Below, piece after piece: positions 53,553 to 61,616 of a DNA stretch of 64,000 nucleotides. The DNA comes from Gluconacetobacter liquefaciens. GTDB lineage: Bacteria > Pseudomonadota > Alphaproteobacteria > Acetobacterales > Acetobacteraceae. Both the position numbers and the translations under genes were made by a program. Location: the NCBI RefSeq assembly GCF_003350405.1, contig NZ_QQAW01000007.1, positions 1-64,000 on the forward strand, given 5' to 3'. Positions within the stretch are counted from its first letter, which is position 1, and each line of letters opens with the position of its first letter. Below the pieces are notes generated by a model. The model was not told where the DNA came from, made no database searches, and saw nothing but the letters and a program-made list of their open reading frames with translations.

Positions 53553-55166
53553 ATGTCGTTCTCTCTTTTTCAACGGGCGGTACTGTTCGGTGCCGCTCTT
53601 TCCTGTTTCGGCGTTCCCGCCGCTGCTGTAGGGGCCGGAACGGAACAGGCTGCTGATCCTGTGCGGCGGCCAGCCGGCACGCATGCGGTGGCAGGCGGGC
53701 GTGGCCCACATCGTCAATCGTCCTTGCGCGCGCAGGCGGGGCGGAGTGACGATAGCATCCAGCCGATGCAGGTGGCTGCCGTGACGGATCGTGTCACGGA
53801 ACGGCTTTTGCGCGACGTCCGGGGAGCCGTCCAGGACAGCACAGCCGTGTCGCCGCAGGAGCAGGCGAAAACCGGTGTTGGCGCATCGGCGCTGGGATCG
53901 TCCTGGACCGAGGTACGGGTGGTCCCCGCGAACGACCGTCTGCTCGGGTCGATCGGTGGCTGGCGTCAGCGCCTGTCCAGGGCGGGTTTCGATTTCACAC
54001 TCAGTTACATGGCCGAAGGCGTGGCAAACGTAGCCGGCGGACGCAGGACCGGCTTCGACTATTCCCATCAGGTGGTCATGGGAACCGATTTCGATTTGAA
54101 CAAATTGTTCGGCATGCAGGGATGGTCGTTCCACATGCTGGGCGTCCAGCGCGCCGGTCGCAGCGTGGCGACCGATTATCTTGGCCAGACAGGGTTGATC
54201 CAGCCGCAACAGGATTACGGCGTAGGGGGCAATGTCCTGTACAAGCTGGTCTATATGTATTTGGAGAAGACGCTGTTCGATAAGAAATTGACGATCGATT
54301 TCGGCCGCATGCCGGCCAATCTGAAATACGGCACGTCTTATTTCGGATGCTATGCGCTGAACAGCGTGATCTGTGCCCATCCGACGGGTCTGTCCGTGGG
54401 ATCGAAATGGCGGTCCTGGCCGTTTTCGCAATGGGGAATGACGGCGCGCCTCAATCCCGGTCACGGCCTGTATGCCCAGGCCGGGTTCTTCGAAGCGTCG
54501 GCCACCGAAGGTGGGCGGGCCGGTTTCAATTTCTCTTTCAAGCCGCTGGGTTATGTCGTGCCGGTCGAACTTGGCTGGGAACCGGCGCTTGGGCATGACA
54601 GATTGACCGGGCATTACAAGATCGGCGGTTATATCGATACCTCCAACCATCCCGACCCGTTCACGGCTTTTGATGGCAGTCCGATCCTGATCTCGCACAA
54701 GGCGGCACGGATCGAGCGGCAGCGGGGGGCGTGGTATGTCGGAGCCGACCAGATGGTCGTGCGGTTCGGGGCGGCAAAGGACCAGGGGCTGATTCTGTTC
54801 GGGATGGCTGGCTGGGATCAGGGGGCATCATTGCCTGGGCAGAGCCAATATACGCTGGGCATCATCTCGCAGGGGATGTTTCCCAGTCGGGTGACGGATG
54901 CGATCTCGCTGTTCTGGTCATGGCAGAACGTGAACAGGAAGATCACCCGTTATCAGGAGATGCAGCAGGATCTGGGCTACACAACCCTGCGGGGCGGCCT
55001 GAAATTACCCCAATCGAACTTCCAGGTTCTGGAACTGACCTATACCGCCTTCATCACGCGCGGGCTCAAGCTGTTACCGGATCTTCAATATATCGTGCAT
55101 CCGGATGCCAACCGTACCTACCCGAACGCATTGGAGGCGGGTTTCCGGCTGCTGGCTCAGTTCTGA
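53553..55166 (+). CDS. OprB-family outer-membrane porin
   Basis: A 537-residue outer-membrane protein. A signal peptide is evident (FQRAVLFGAALSCFGVPAAAVGAG), followed by a low-complexity linker and the barrel with OprB-type blocks YKLVYMYLEKTLFDKKLTIDFGRM, YFGCYALNSVICAHP and GHYKIGGYIDTSNHPD. It ends in ...RLLAQF, an aromatic C-terminus. It shares the divergent promoter region with the IclR operon, so it likely imports the substrate of that pathway across the outer membrane. Confidence 0.86.
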   Translation: MSFSLFQRAVLFGAALSCFGVPAAAVGAGTEQAADPVRRPAGTHAVAGGRGPHRQSSLRAQAGRSDDSIQPMQVAAVTDRVTERLLRDVRGAVQDSTAVSPQEQAKTGVGASALGSSWTEVRVVPANDRLLGSIGGWRQRLSRAGFDFTLSYMAEGVANVAGGRRTGFDYSHQVVMGTDFDLNKLFGMQGWSFHMLGVQRAGRSVATDYLGQTGLIQPQQDYGVGGNVLYKLVYMYLEKTLFDKKLTIDFGRMPANLKYGTSYFGCYALNSVICAHPTGLSVGSKWRSWPFSQWGMTARLNPGHGLYAQAGFFEASATEGGRAGFNFSFKPLGYVVPVELGWEPALGHDRLTGHYKIGGYIDTSNHPDPFTAFDGSPILISHKAARIERQRGAWYVGADQMVVRFGAAKDQGLILFGMAGWDQGASLPGQSQYTLGIISQGMFPSRVTDAISLFWSWQNVNRKITRYQEMQQDLGYTTLRGGLKLPQSNFQVLELTYTAFITRGLKLLPDLQYIVHPDANRTYPNALEAGFRLLAQF

Positions 55167-55185
55167 GCCTCCGGCCGGGAAGCTG

Positions 55186-55992
55186 TCAGGCCGTGCGGGC
55201 CTGTCCGCGCAGGGCGCGGCTGACCGCCATGGCGGCATCGACCACCGCCGGTACCACGAATTTACGCAGATCGCGCATCGGAGTGCGCGTGGCCTGCGTG
55301 CTGACATTCAGGGCGGCGACGACCCGTCCATCCGGTCCGCACACAGGGGCCGCCACCGAGCGGAGGCCGGTTTCGAGTTCCTGGTCCTGGATGCAGTATC
55401 CGTCATGCCGGATCTGCGAGAACAGATGGGCCAGGGCCGCCGGGTCGGTGATGGTGCGGGAGGTGCGGGCGTCGAGCGTGGCCGGCATGTGACGCGGGCG
55501 CTCATCGTCGGGGAGGGCGGCCAGGAGGACGCGCCCCATGGACGTACACCATGCGGGGAGCCGGGCACCGATGCTGAGATCGACGGCCAGGATGCGACGG
55601 GTTTCCGTGCGGGCGATATAGAGGATGTCCATTCCGTCCAGGATTGCCAGCGATGCGCTTTCACCCAGTGTCTGGCTGAGGCCGTTGAGAATCGGCTGGG
55701 CCAGCCGGGGTAGCGGCAGATCCTTCATGCCGGCCGACAGGTCGAGGACGCGGGGGGTGACCTGAAACAGTCGCCCGGATTGGGTCAGGTACCCGGTGGC
55801 GACCAGCGTGAGCAGGGCACGGCGCGCCGCGGCGCGCGGCAGGTCGACCCGTTGCGCCACGGCGGCCAGCGTGATGCCGTCGCGTTCCTGCGCGCAGACG
55901 CGCAGGACGTCCAGCCCCCGCGCGAGGGCGGTCACGAAATCGCGGTTTTCAGCCGGCTCGCCGGTGCGGTCGTCCACTGTGGCCATCGCCAC
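55186..55992 (-). CDS. IclR-family regulator, PcaR/PcaU-like
   Basis: A 268-residue regulator. The winged helix (GLDVLRVCAQERDGITLAAVAQRVDLPRAAARRALLTLVATGYL) and the effector domain with VDLSIGARLPAWCTSMGRVLLA match the subgroup that controls protocatechuate and beta-ketoadipate genes (PcaR, PcaU, PobR). It sits 44 bp from the AraC gene and about 1 kb from pcaH. It is likely the pca regulator together with, or instead of, the AraC protein. Confidence 0.9.
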   Translation of the reverse strand: MAMATVDDRTGEPAENRDFVTALARGLDVLRVCAQERDGITLAAVAQRVDLPRAAARRALLTLVATGYLTQSGRLFQVTPRVLDLSAGMKDLPLPRLAQPILNGLSQTLGESASLAILDGMDILYIARTETRRILAVDLSIGARLPAWCTSMGRVLLAALPDDERPRHMPATLDARTSRTITDPAALAHLFSQIRHDGYCIQDQELETGLRSVAAPVCGPDGRVVAALNVSTQATRTPMRDLRKFVVPAVVDAAMAVSRALRGQARTA

Positions 55993-56035
55993 TTTTTGCC
56001 CGAGAAGGATTGAACGGGCAAGGGAGCCGAAAGTC

Positions 56036-56938
56036 TCAGCCGGTCTGTCGCTCCTGTCGGAAGGCGCGGATCGTGACGCCTTCCCGGGCGCGGAACCAGC
56101 GCGAGAAATAGGCCGGATCGCTGAAGCCCAGCCGTGCTGCGATCTGGGCGGCGCTGAGGCCGGAAAACAGCAGCAGACGTCGGGCTTCCGCCGCGATCCG
56201 GCTCTGGATGATGTCCTTGGGGGTCTGCTGGCTCACGCGGATGCAGGCCCGGCGCAAGGTACGTTCCGTGGTGTTCAGAGTAGCAAGATAGGTTTCGAGC
56301 GTGGCATGCGCGGTGAAATCCCGTTCGATCAGGGTGCGGAATGCCAGGACCAGCGCGGCGTCGCGCCGGGTTGGAGGTGGGGTATCGGCGGCGTGTAGCA
56401 GGCGGCAGACGGTCGCCAGGATGATCTGCGCGGTTGCGTTGCGCACCGTGTCCGACAGCGCGTCTTCGATTTTCGGCTGAAGCTGGGACAGAGCGACGAT
56501 GCGGTCGAATTCCGCGATGTCGGTCGCGACGGGGCGCGGCCTGGCCTGAAGAGGCGCGATGGTTCGGGTGCGGTCCGCGAGAGCGACAAGATGGCCGAGC
56601 CCGACCGTGATCACATGCCCGTGCGTGCGGGGATGGTAGGCCAGCGAATGGGGTGCACCGGCGGGAACCCAGATGAAGCCGGGGGCCAGGAAATCCTGGC
56701 TGACCCCATCGAGTTCGATCAGTCCACCACCGGACGCCAGCACGAAAATCTGCGCCAGCGCAGCGTGGCTGTGGCGGCGTACGCGCCAGTTCGCGGGGCG
56801 CGAGCGGCGCTCCAGCGGTTCGATGTCCAGGAAATACCGCAGACCGGCATGGTCGATCCCGTCGTGGATCAGGAAAGGGTCGCGATCTACCCTGGTTTTA
56901 TCGGCTGTTTCTCCATCCGGTCCGGTCATGGGTCGCAT
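56036..56938 (-). CDS. AraC-family transcriptional regulator
   Basis: A 300-residue regulator. An N-terminal cupin-like sensing domain (HSHAALAQIFVLASGGGLIELDG, WVPAGAPHSLAYHP) is followed by two AraC helix-turn-helix motifs (LATLNTTERTLRRACIRVSQQTPKDIIQSR and GLSAAQIAARLGFSDPAYFSRWFRAREG). The layout resembles the AraC-type PobR/HpaA activators of aromatic acid catabolism. It is divergent from pcaH, with about 130 bp between the start codons. The ATG at 56938 was chosen; a longer GTG start at 57004 and an ATG at 56929 are alternatives. Confidence 0.87.
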   Translation of the reverse strand: MRPMTGPDGETADKTRVDRDPFLIHDGIDHAGLRYFLDIEPLERRSRPANWRVRRHSHAALAQIFVLASGGGLIELDGVSQDFLAPGFIWVPAGAPHSLAYHPRTHGHVITVGLGHLVALADRTRTIAPLQARPRPVATDIAEFDRIVALSQLQPKIEDALSDTVRNATAQIILATVCRLLHAADTPPPTRRDAALVLAFRTLIERDFTAHATLETYLATLNTTERTLRRACIRVSQQTPKDIIQSRIAAEARRLLLFSGLSAAQIAARLGFSDPAYFSRWFRAREGVTIRAFRQERQTG

Positions 56939-57068
56939 TGTCGTGAATTGTCCGAAAACTGCAAGTCGGGAAGGCTTTGTGCATCGACTATGACGGCGCC
57001 GCACCCCATTGTGCGTTCATTGGGCCTGACCGCACAGGTGGGGCCGGGAGCGGAAAGGAAATAAAAAG

Positions 57069-57773
57069 ATGGATATGCTCCAATATTCTCCGCAAAATCT
57101 CTCCGAGCCACCGTCGCTCTATCCAGGATATGTCAGCACCGTTCCGCGCTCGCCGCGTCAGAAACTGGTCAGCATTCCGCAGACATTGACTGAAGTGACC
57201 GGTCCGATCGATTTCGGGGATCGGCTGCTGCGCGCGCCGGTTCATGACATGACCCGCCAGGGCAAGGGGGACCCGATCGGCGAGCGGATCATCGTATCTG
57301 GTCGTATTCTCGACGATCGGGGGCGCCCGGTTCCGCATACCGTCGTCGAAGTGTGGCAGTGTAATGCCGCTGGCCGCTATATCCACAAGAAGGATCAGCA
57401 CGACGCGCCGCTGGACCCGAACTTCACCGGGCAGGGGCGAGTCGTGACCGATGCGGAAGGGCGTTACCGGTTTGTGACCATCAAGCCCGGCGCGTATCCC
57501 TGGCGTAACCATCATAACGCGTGGCGCCCGGCGCATATTCATTTCTCGCTGTTCGGCGCAGGGTTTGCAACGCGGTTGATCACGCAGATGTATTTCCCCG
57601 GCGATCCGTTGATCGACATCGATCCGATCGCGGGGGCGGTGCCGGCCGATGCGCGACGACGCATGGTTTCCCGTTTCGATATTGATACGACGGAAAATGA
57701 ATGGGCACTCGGCTATGTCTTCGACGTTGTGCTGAGAGGCCGGGATGCGACGCCGATGGAGAACTCGCTATGA
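57069..57773 (+). CDS. pcaH: Protocatechuate 3,4-dioxygenase beta subunit
   Basis: A 234-residue non-haem iron(III) dioxygenase subunit. The four iron ligands are Y104 (AAGRY), Y143 (GAYPW), H156 and H158 (PAHIHFS). Their spacing (39, 13, 2) is that of Pseudomonas PcaH. With PcaG it cleaves protocatechuate between the hydroxyls to 3-carboxy-cis,cis-muconate in the cytoplasm. It is the first gene of pcaHGB-pcaDC and overlaps pcaG by 4 nt. Confidence 0.97.
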   Translation: MDMLQYSPQNLSEPPSLYPGYVSTVPRSPRQKLVSIPQTLTEVTGPIDFGDRLLRAPVHDMTRQGKGDPIGERIIVSGRILDDRGRPVPHTVVEVWQCNAAGRYIHKKDQHDAPLDPNFTGQGRVVTDAEGRYRFVTIKPGAYPWRNHHNAWRPAHIHFSLFGAGFATRLITQMYFPGDPLIDIDPIAGAVPADARRRMVSRFDIDTTENEWALGYVFDVVLRGRDATPMENSL

Positions 57774-58369
57774 ACGACATGACTGCACCGGCCCGTCTGG
57801 GACTGACGCCATGGCAGACGGTCGGGCCATTCTTTCATTACGCCCTGCCGTGGGACGGGGGAGAAATTCTGGCGCGTGAGGGCGTGCAGGGCGAGCGGAT
57901 CGTGGTGCGCGGCCGCGTACTGGATGCGGACGGCGCACCGATCCCCGACGCACTGGTGGAGATCTGGCAGGCGAACGCCGCCGGCCGCTACGATCATCCC
58001 GAGGATTGTCAGGCGGATCGCCCGATCGACCCGGCGTTCACCGGTTTCGGTCGCTGCCCGACGGACGATGACGGCATGTTCGCGTTCCACACCGTGCGGC
58101 CGGGGCAGGTGCCAGGGCCGGGCAACAGCATGCAGGCGCCGCATATCGCACTCGGCCTGTTCGGGCGTGGCTTGCTGCGTCGGCTGGTGACGCGGATCTA
58201 TTTTCCGGAATCGGAGGGCAATGCCGTCGATCCGATCTTGGGTCTGGTCGAGCCCGATCGGGTCGGGACGCTGATGGCAACCCGTGAGGGCGAGCAGGAC
58301 GGCATGCCGGTCTATCGGTTCGATATCCATATTCAGGGTGCAAACGAGACCGTGTTCTTCGATGTCTGA
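57770..58369 (+). CDS. pcaG: Protocatechuate 3,4-dioxygenase alpha subunit
   Basis: A 199-residue subunit homologous to PcaH. It shows TPWQTVGPFFHYALPW at the start, IPDALVEIWQANAAGRYDHPED, and HIALGLFGRGLLRRLVTRIYF. It lacks the full ligand set, as alpha subunits do, and supplies half of the active-site wall. The ATG overlaps the pcaH stop (ATGA). It overlaps the next gene by 8 nt if pcaB starts at 58362. Confidence 0.96.
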   Translation: MNDMTAPARLGLTPWQTVGPFFHYALPWDGGEILAREGVQGERIVVRGRVLDADGAPIPDALVEIWQANAAGRYDHPEDCQADRPIDPAFTGFGRCPTDDDGMFAFHTVRPGQVPGPGNSMQAPHIALGLFGRGLLRRLVTRIYFPESEGNAVDPILGLVEPDRVGTLMATREGEQDGMPVYRFDIHIQGANETVFFDV

Positions 58370-59744
58370 CACGATGCCCGCTTCGTTCGAGGCCGGAGGC
58401 GACAGACTTCTGGACGGCATGTTCGCGACCCCCGCGACCCTTGCGGCCCTGGGCGATCGCGGGCGGCTGGACGCCATGCTGCGGTTCGAGGTCGCGCTGG
58501 CTGAGGCCCAGGCCGAGCTTGGCCTGGTGCCGGCGGATGCCGCCAGGATCATTGCCGGCTGTGCCGACCCTGACGCCTTCGCCATTCCGGACCTTGCGGC
58601 GGCGGCCGCGCGGGCGGGCAATATCGCCATTCCGTTCGTGTCCGCCCTGACGGCCCTCGTGGCGCAACGCGACGAGGCGGCGGCCCGCTATGTCCATTGG
58701 GGCGCGACCAGCCAGGATGTGATCGATACGGCGACGGTACTGCAATTGCGCGCGGCCGTTCATGCTTGCCGGGTCGATCTGCTGCGATTGGAAACGGGGC
58801 TGGCCACGATCGTGGAGGCGCACGCGGCGACGGTGCTGCCCGGCCGGACATGGTTGCAGCATGCCGTGCCCACCACTCTGGGGTTGAAGGCCGCCGGCTG
58901 GCTGACCGCCCTGTCTGCCGCACGACGCGAGGTGGATGCTGCCGTCGCGCGGGCCGCGTGCCTGCAATTCGGCGGTGCGGCCGGCACGCTGGCGTCGCTG
59001 GGTGGCCGGGGGTTGGAGATCGCACGCGGCATGGCTACGCGCCTTGAACTGCGGCTGCCCGTGCTGCCCTGGCATACGCTTCGCGGCGAACTGGCGGGGT
59101 GTGGCGGCGCATTGGGCGTCCTGTGCGGCGTGCTGGGCAAGCTGTCCCGCGACCTGTCCCTGATGATGCAGACCGAAATCGCCGAATTGCTGCCGCCCGG
59201 CGGCAAGGGGCAGGGTGGGTCCTCGACCATGCCGCACAAGCGCAACCCGGTCGGCTGCGCGATCGCCCTGTCCGTGGCAACCCAGGCGCCTGGTCTGGTT
59301 GCGACCCTGATGGCCGCCATGGTGCAGGAGCATGAACGCGGATTGGGCGGCTGGCATGCCGAATGGCAGACCTTGCCCGCCCTGCTGCGCCTGACGGCGG
59401 CCTCGGCGGCGCAGATGGCCGCGACGGTCGACGGGATGGAGATCCACCCGTCAGCTATGCAGGCCGATCTCGGCCGCACCCACGGCCTCATGATGGCCGA
59501 GGCCGTCAGCATGGAACTGGCGCGCAGCATCGGCAAGGAAGCGGCGCATCATGTGCTGGAAGAGGCCAGCCGCACGGCACTGGCGCACGGAATGGGGTTG
59601 GAACAGGTGCTGAAGCAGGACGACCGGGTAACCGGCGCCCTGTCGGCCGAGGCGATCGCACGACTGATGGACCCGTCGCATTATCTTGGAAACGCAAAAG
59701 AATTCTGCACCCGCGCCTTGCAGGCGTGGCGCGGAGGAGAGTGA
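58362..59744 (+). CDS. pcaB: 3-carboxy-cis,cis-muconate cycloisomerase
   Basis: A 460-residue member of the fumarase/aspartase superfamily. The signature GSSTMPHKRNPVGC is at about residue 285. VHWGATSQDVIDTA and RTWLQHAVPTTLGLKAAGW form the other active-site regions. It converts 3-carboxymuconate to 4-carboxymuconolactone. Start 58362 is close to the family N-terminus; an ATG at 58373 is in another frame position and less likely. pcaDC follows after 3 nt. Confidence 0.95.
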   Translation: MSDTMPASFEAGGDRLLDGMFATPATLAALGDRGRLDAMLRFEVALAEAQAELGLVPADAARIIAGCADPDAFAIPDLAAAAARAGNIAIPFVSALTALVAQRDEAAARYVHWGATSQDVIDTATVLQLRAAVHACRVDLLRLETGLATIVEAHAATVLPGRTWLQHAVPTTLGLKAAGWLTALSAARREVDAAVARAACLQFGGAAGTLASLGGRGLEIARGMATRLELRLPVLPWHTLRGELAGCGGALGVLCGVLGKLSRDLSLMMQTEIAELLPPGGKGQGGSSTMPHKRNPVGCAIALSVATQAPGLVATLMAAMVQEHERGLGGWHAEWQTLPALLRLTAASAAQMAATVDGMEIHPSAMQADLGRTHGLMMAEAVSMELARSIGKEAAHHVLEEASRTALAHGMGLEQVLKQDDRVTGALSAEAIARLMDPSHYLGNAKEFCTRALQAWRGGE

Positions 59745-59747
59745 TCG

Positions 59748-60923
59748 ATGTTCGTCACACTGCCCGATCTGAACGTGCATGTCCGCCTGGATGGGCCGCC
59801 GGGGGCGCCCGCGCTGCTGTTGCTGCATTCGCTCGGCACGTCATCGGACATCTGGGATGGCATGACGGAGGCCCTGTCCCGCCATTTCCGGGTGATTCGT
59901 CCGGATATGCGCGGGCACGGGCTGACCGGCGTGACGCCAGGGCCTTACACGATCGAGGGACTGGCTGCGGATGCCCTGGCGGTTCTCGATGTTCTGGGTG
60001 TCGGGACCGCGCATGTTGCCGGCGTTTCGATCGGCGGCCTGATCGCCCAGGCCATGACGCTGCACGCTCCGGATCGCCTGCTATCCGTGGCCCTGATCGA
60101 CACCGCACCGGTCTTTCCGACCGAGGCCTCGTGGCGCGAGCGGGCGACGACGGTGCGGGCGTCGGGACTGGCCGGGATGGCCGATGCGGTCATGGCGCGC
60201 TGGATCACGCCGGCCGGATTGGAAACCCCCGCGGCACGGGGCCTGCGCCAGATCTTTCTGCGAACCGACCCCGAAGGATATGCTGCGGCGTGCGAAGCCC
60301 TGGCGGTGTGTGACCTGAGCGCGCGTCTTCACGCCATCACGCTGCCCGCGCTGGTCGTGGTGGGGGAGGACGACCCGTCCACACCTGTCGCCACCGCGCG
60401 GACGCTGGCGGAGGCATTGCCATCTGCCCGTCTGGTGGTTCTGTCGCATGCATCGCATATCCCCACCGTCGAGCGTCCCGATGCCGTCGCCCAGGTGCTG
60501 GTGGATTTCCTCGTGCCGACGGGTGACGACGAAATGGCGCCTGATTTGTATGCGGTGGGGATGGGTGTGAGGCGCGCGGTACTGGGCACCGCCCATGTCG
60601 AACGCTCTACCACCCGGATCACCGCTTTCGACAGATATTTCCAGACATTCATCACGCGCACCGCCTGGGGGCAGGTGTGGTCCCGCCCGCAGTTCGACCG
60701 CAGGACCCGCTCGATCGTCACCCTGGCCCTGCTCGCGGGCCTGGGGTGCGAAGAGGAGTTTGCGCTTCACGTAAGGGCCTCACGCAATACCGGCTGCTCG
60801 GATGAGGATATTGCCGAGCTTCTGCTGCATGTCGCCGTCTATGCCGGGATACCGAAAGCCAATGGTGCGATACGATGCGCCAAGGAAATCCTGGCCGAGA
60901 TGGCAGCGGAGAAAAACGGATAG
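59748..60923 (+). CDS. pcaL: PcaD-PcaC fusion: 3-oxoadipate enol-lactonase / 4-carboxymuconolactone decarboxylase
   Basis: A 391-residue bifunctional protein. Residues 1 to about 255 form an alpha/beta hydrolase (3-oxoadipate enol-lactonase) with nucleophile Ser in GVSIGGLIAQ and catalytic His in SHASHIPTVERP. Residues about 265-391 form the AhpD-like decarboxylase (TRTAWGQVWSRPQFDRRTRSIVTLALL...LLLHVAVYAGIPKANGA). The fusion carries out two successive steps after PcaB, decarboxylation then lactone opening to 3-oxoadipate. Similar fusions are called PcaL. No pcaIJF is in the window, so later steps lie elsewhere. Confidence 0.95.
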   Translation: MFVTLPDLNVHVRLDGPPGAPALLLLHSLGTSSDIWDGMTEALSRHFRVIRPDMRGHGLTGVTPGPYTIEGLAADALAVLDVLGVGTAHVAGVSIGGLIAQAMTLHAPDRLLSVALIDTAPVFPTEASWRERATTVRASGLAGMADAVMARWITPAGLETPAARGLRQIFLRTDPEGYAAACEALAVCDLSARLHAITLPALVVVGEDDPSTPVATARTLAEALPSARLVVLSHASHIPTVERPDAVAQVLVDFLVPTGDDEMAPDLYAVGMGVRRAVLGTAHVERSTTRITAFDRYFQTFITRTAWGQVWSRPQFDRRTRSIVTLALLAGLGCEEEFALHVRASRNTGCSDEDIAELLLHVAVYAGIPKANGAIRCAKEILAEMAAEKNG

Positions 60924-60956
60924 CCTTTTCCAGTATGCGGATTGCGGTGTCCTGTA

Positions 60957-60985
60957 GCCGGGCCTTCCTGAACGGAAAGCCCGGC
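60957..60985. terminator. Hairpin between converging pcaDC and NIPSNAP genes
   Basis: GCCGGGC-c-TTCC-tgaac-GGAA-a-GCCCGGC folds into an 11-bp stem with one C-A mismatch and a 5-nt loop. It lies 33 bp after pcaDC and 13 bp before the end of the minus-strand NIPSNAP gene. There is no clear T run on either side, so it may be a bidirectional stabilising hairpin or a weak terminator. Confidence 0.6.
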
Positions 60986-60998
60986 GGTGCGCGGTCTT

Positions 60999-61616
60999 CT
61001 ACTGAAGGGGAGAGAAGGAGGTGGGCAGTATGATCGTGGCCCGCATGTCGGGCAGCAACCAGTCCGGTCCACCTTTCGGCGGCCACGCGCCAGCACGGAC
61101 GGACTCCGCTCTCTGGGTATTACGGGCGTCCAGGCTTTCATAAGGCCAGAGATGCGTGATGCGGGGTTCGCCATCCAGCGCATACAATGCGGCTGTCAGC
61201 GGTGAAAAGGCGATACGGCCGGGAATGGCGGCTTGCCATTTAGCGAGGGTCGGTTGCAGGCCGCCCGGTTTCAGTCTGTAGCTGCGCAGTTCATAGATCG
61301 GACCATAGGAGCCGGCCAGGATTTCGGGCATGAAGGGGAATGAGGCGAAAGTCTCGGTTTCCATCCGGACCAGCCATTCGCCGCAGCCGAACGGCGAGGG
61401 TGCATCAAGCATTGCCTGGCGGGCAGTCAGCAGCGCCTCCGCATCTGCGTGACTGCGCAATATGATCACCTGATTGAGGGCGCCGATCTCGGTCGTCCAG
61501 CACCCAAGAAAAGTGGCCGTCTGCGCACGATCCGTCAGCGCCTGTTCCAGCGCGGGCAAGGCCCTGCCGGTGGTCGCCGTCTGCAAGGTCAGCGTGATCA
61601 GTTCAAAGAGTTTCAT
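60999..61616 (-). CDS. NIPSNAP family protein (two dimeric alpha-beta barrel repeats)
   Basis: A 205-residue protein with two NIPSNAP-type ferredoxin-like halves: MKLFELITLTL at the start and YELRSYRLKPGGLQPTLAKWQAAI in the second half. Such proteins are dimeric alpha-beta-barrel binding or auxiliary proteins, often next to oxidoreductases. The start at 61616 lies inside the 3' end of the upstream FAD dehydrogenase gene (14-nt overlap), so the two are coupled. Function is unknown. Confidence 0.82.
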   Translation of the reverse strand: MKLFELITLTLQTATTGRALPALEQALTDRAQTATFLGCWTTEIGALNQVIILRSHADAEALLTARQAMLDAPSPFGCGEWLVRMETETFASFPFMPEILAGSYGPIYELRSYRLKPGGLQPTLAKWQAAIPGRIAFSPLTAALYALDGEPRITHLWPYESLDARNTQRAESVRAGAWPPKGGPDWLLPDMRATIILPTSFSPLQ

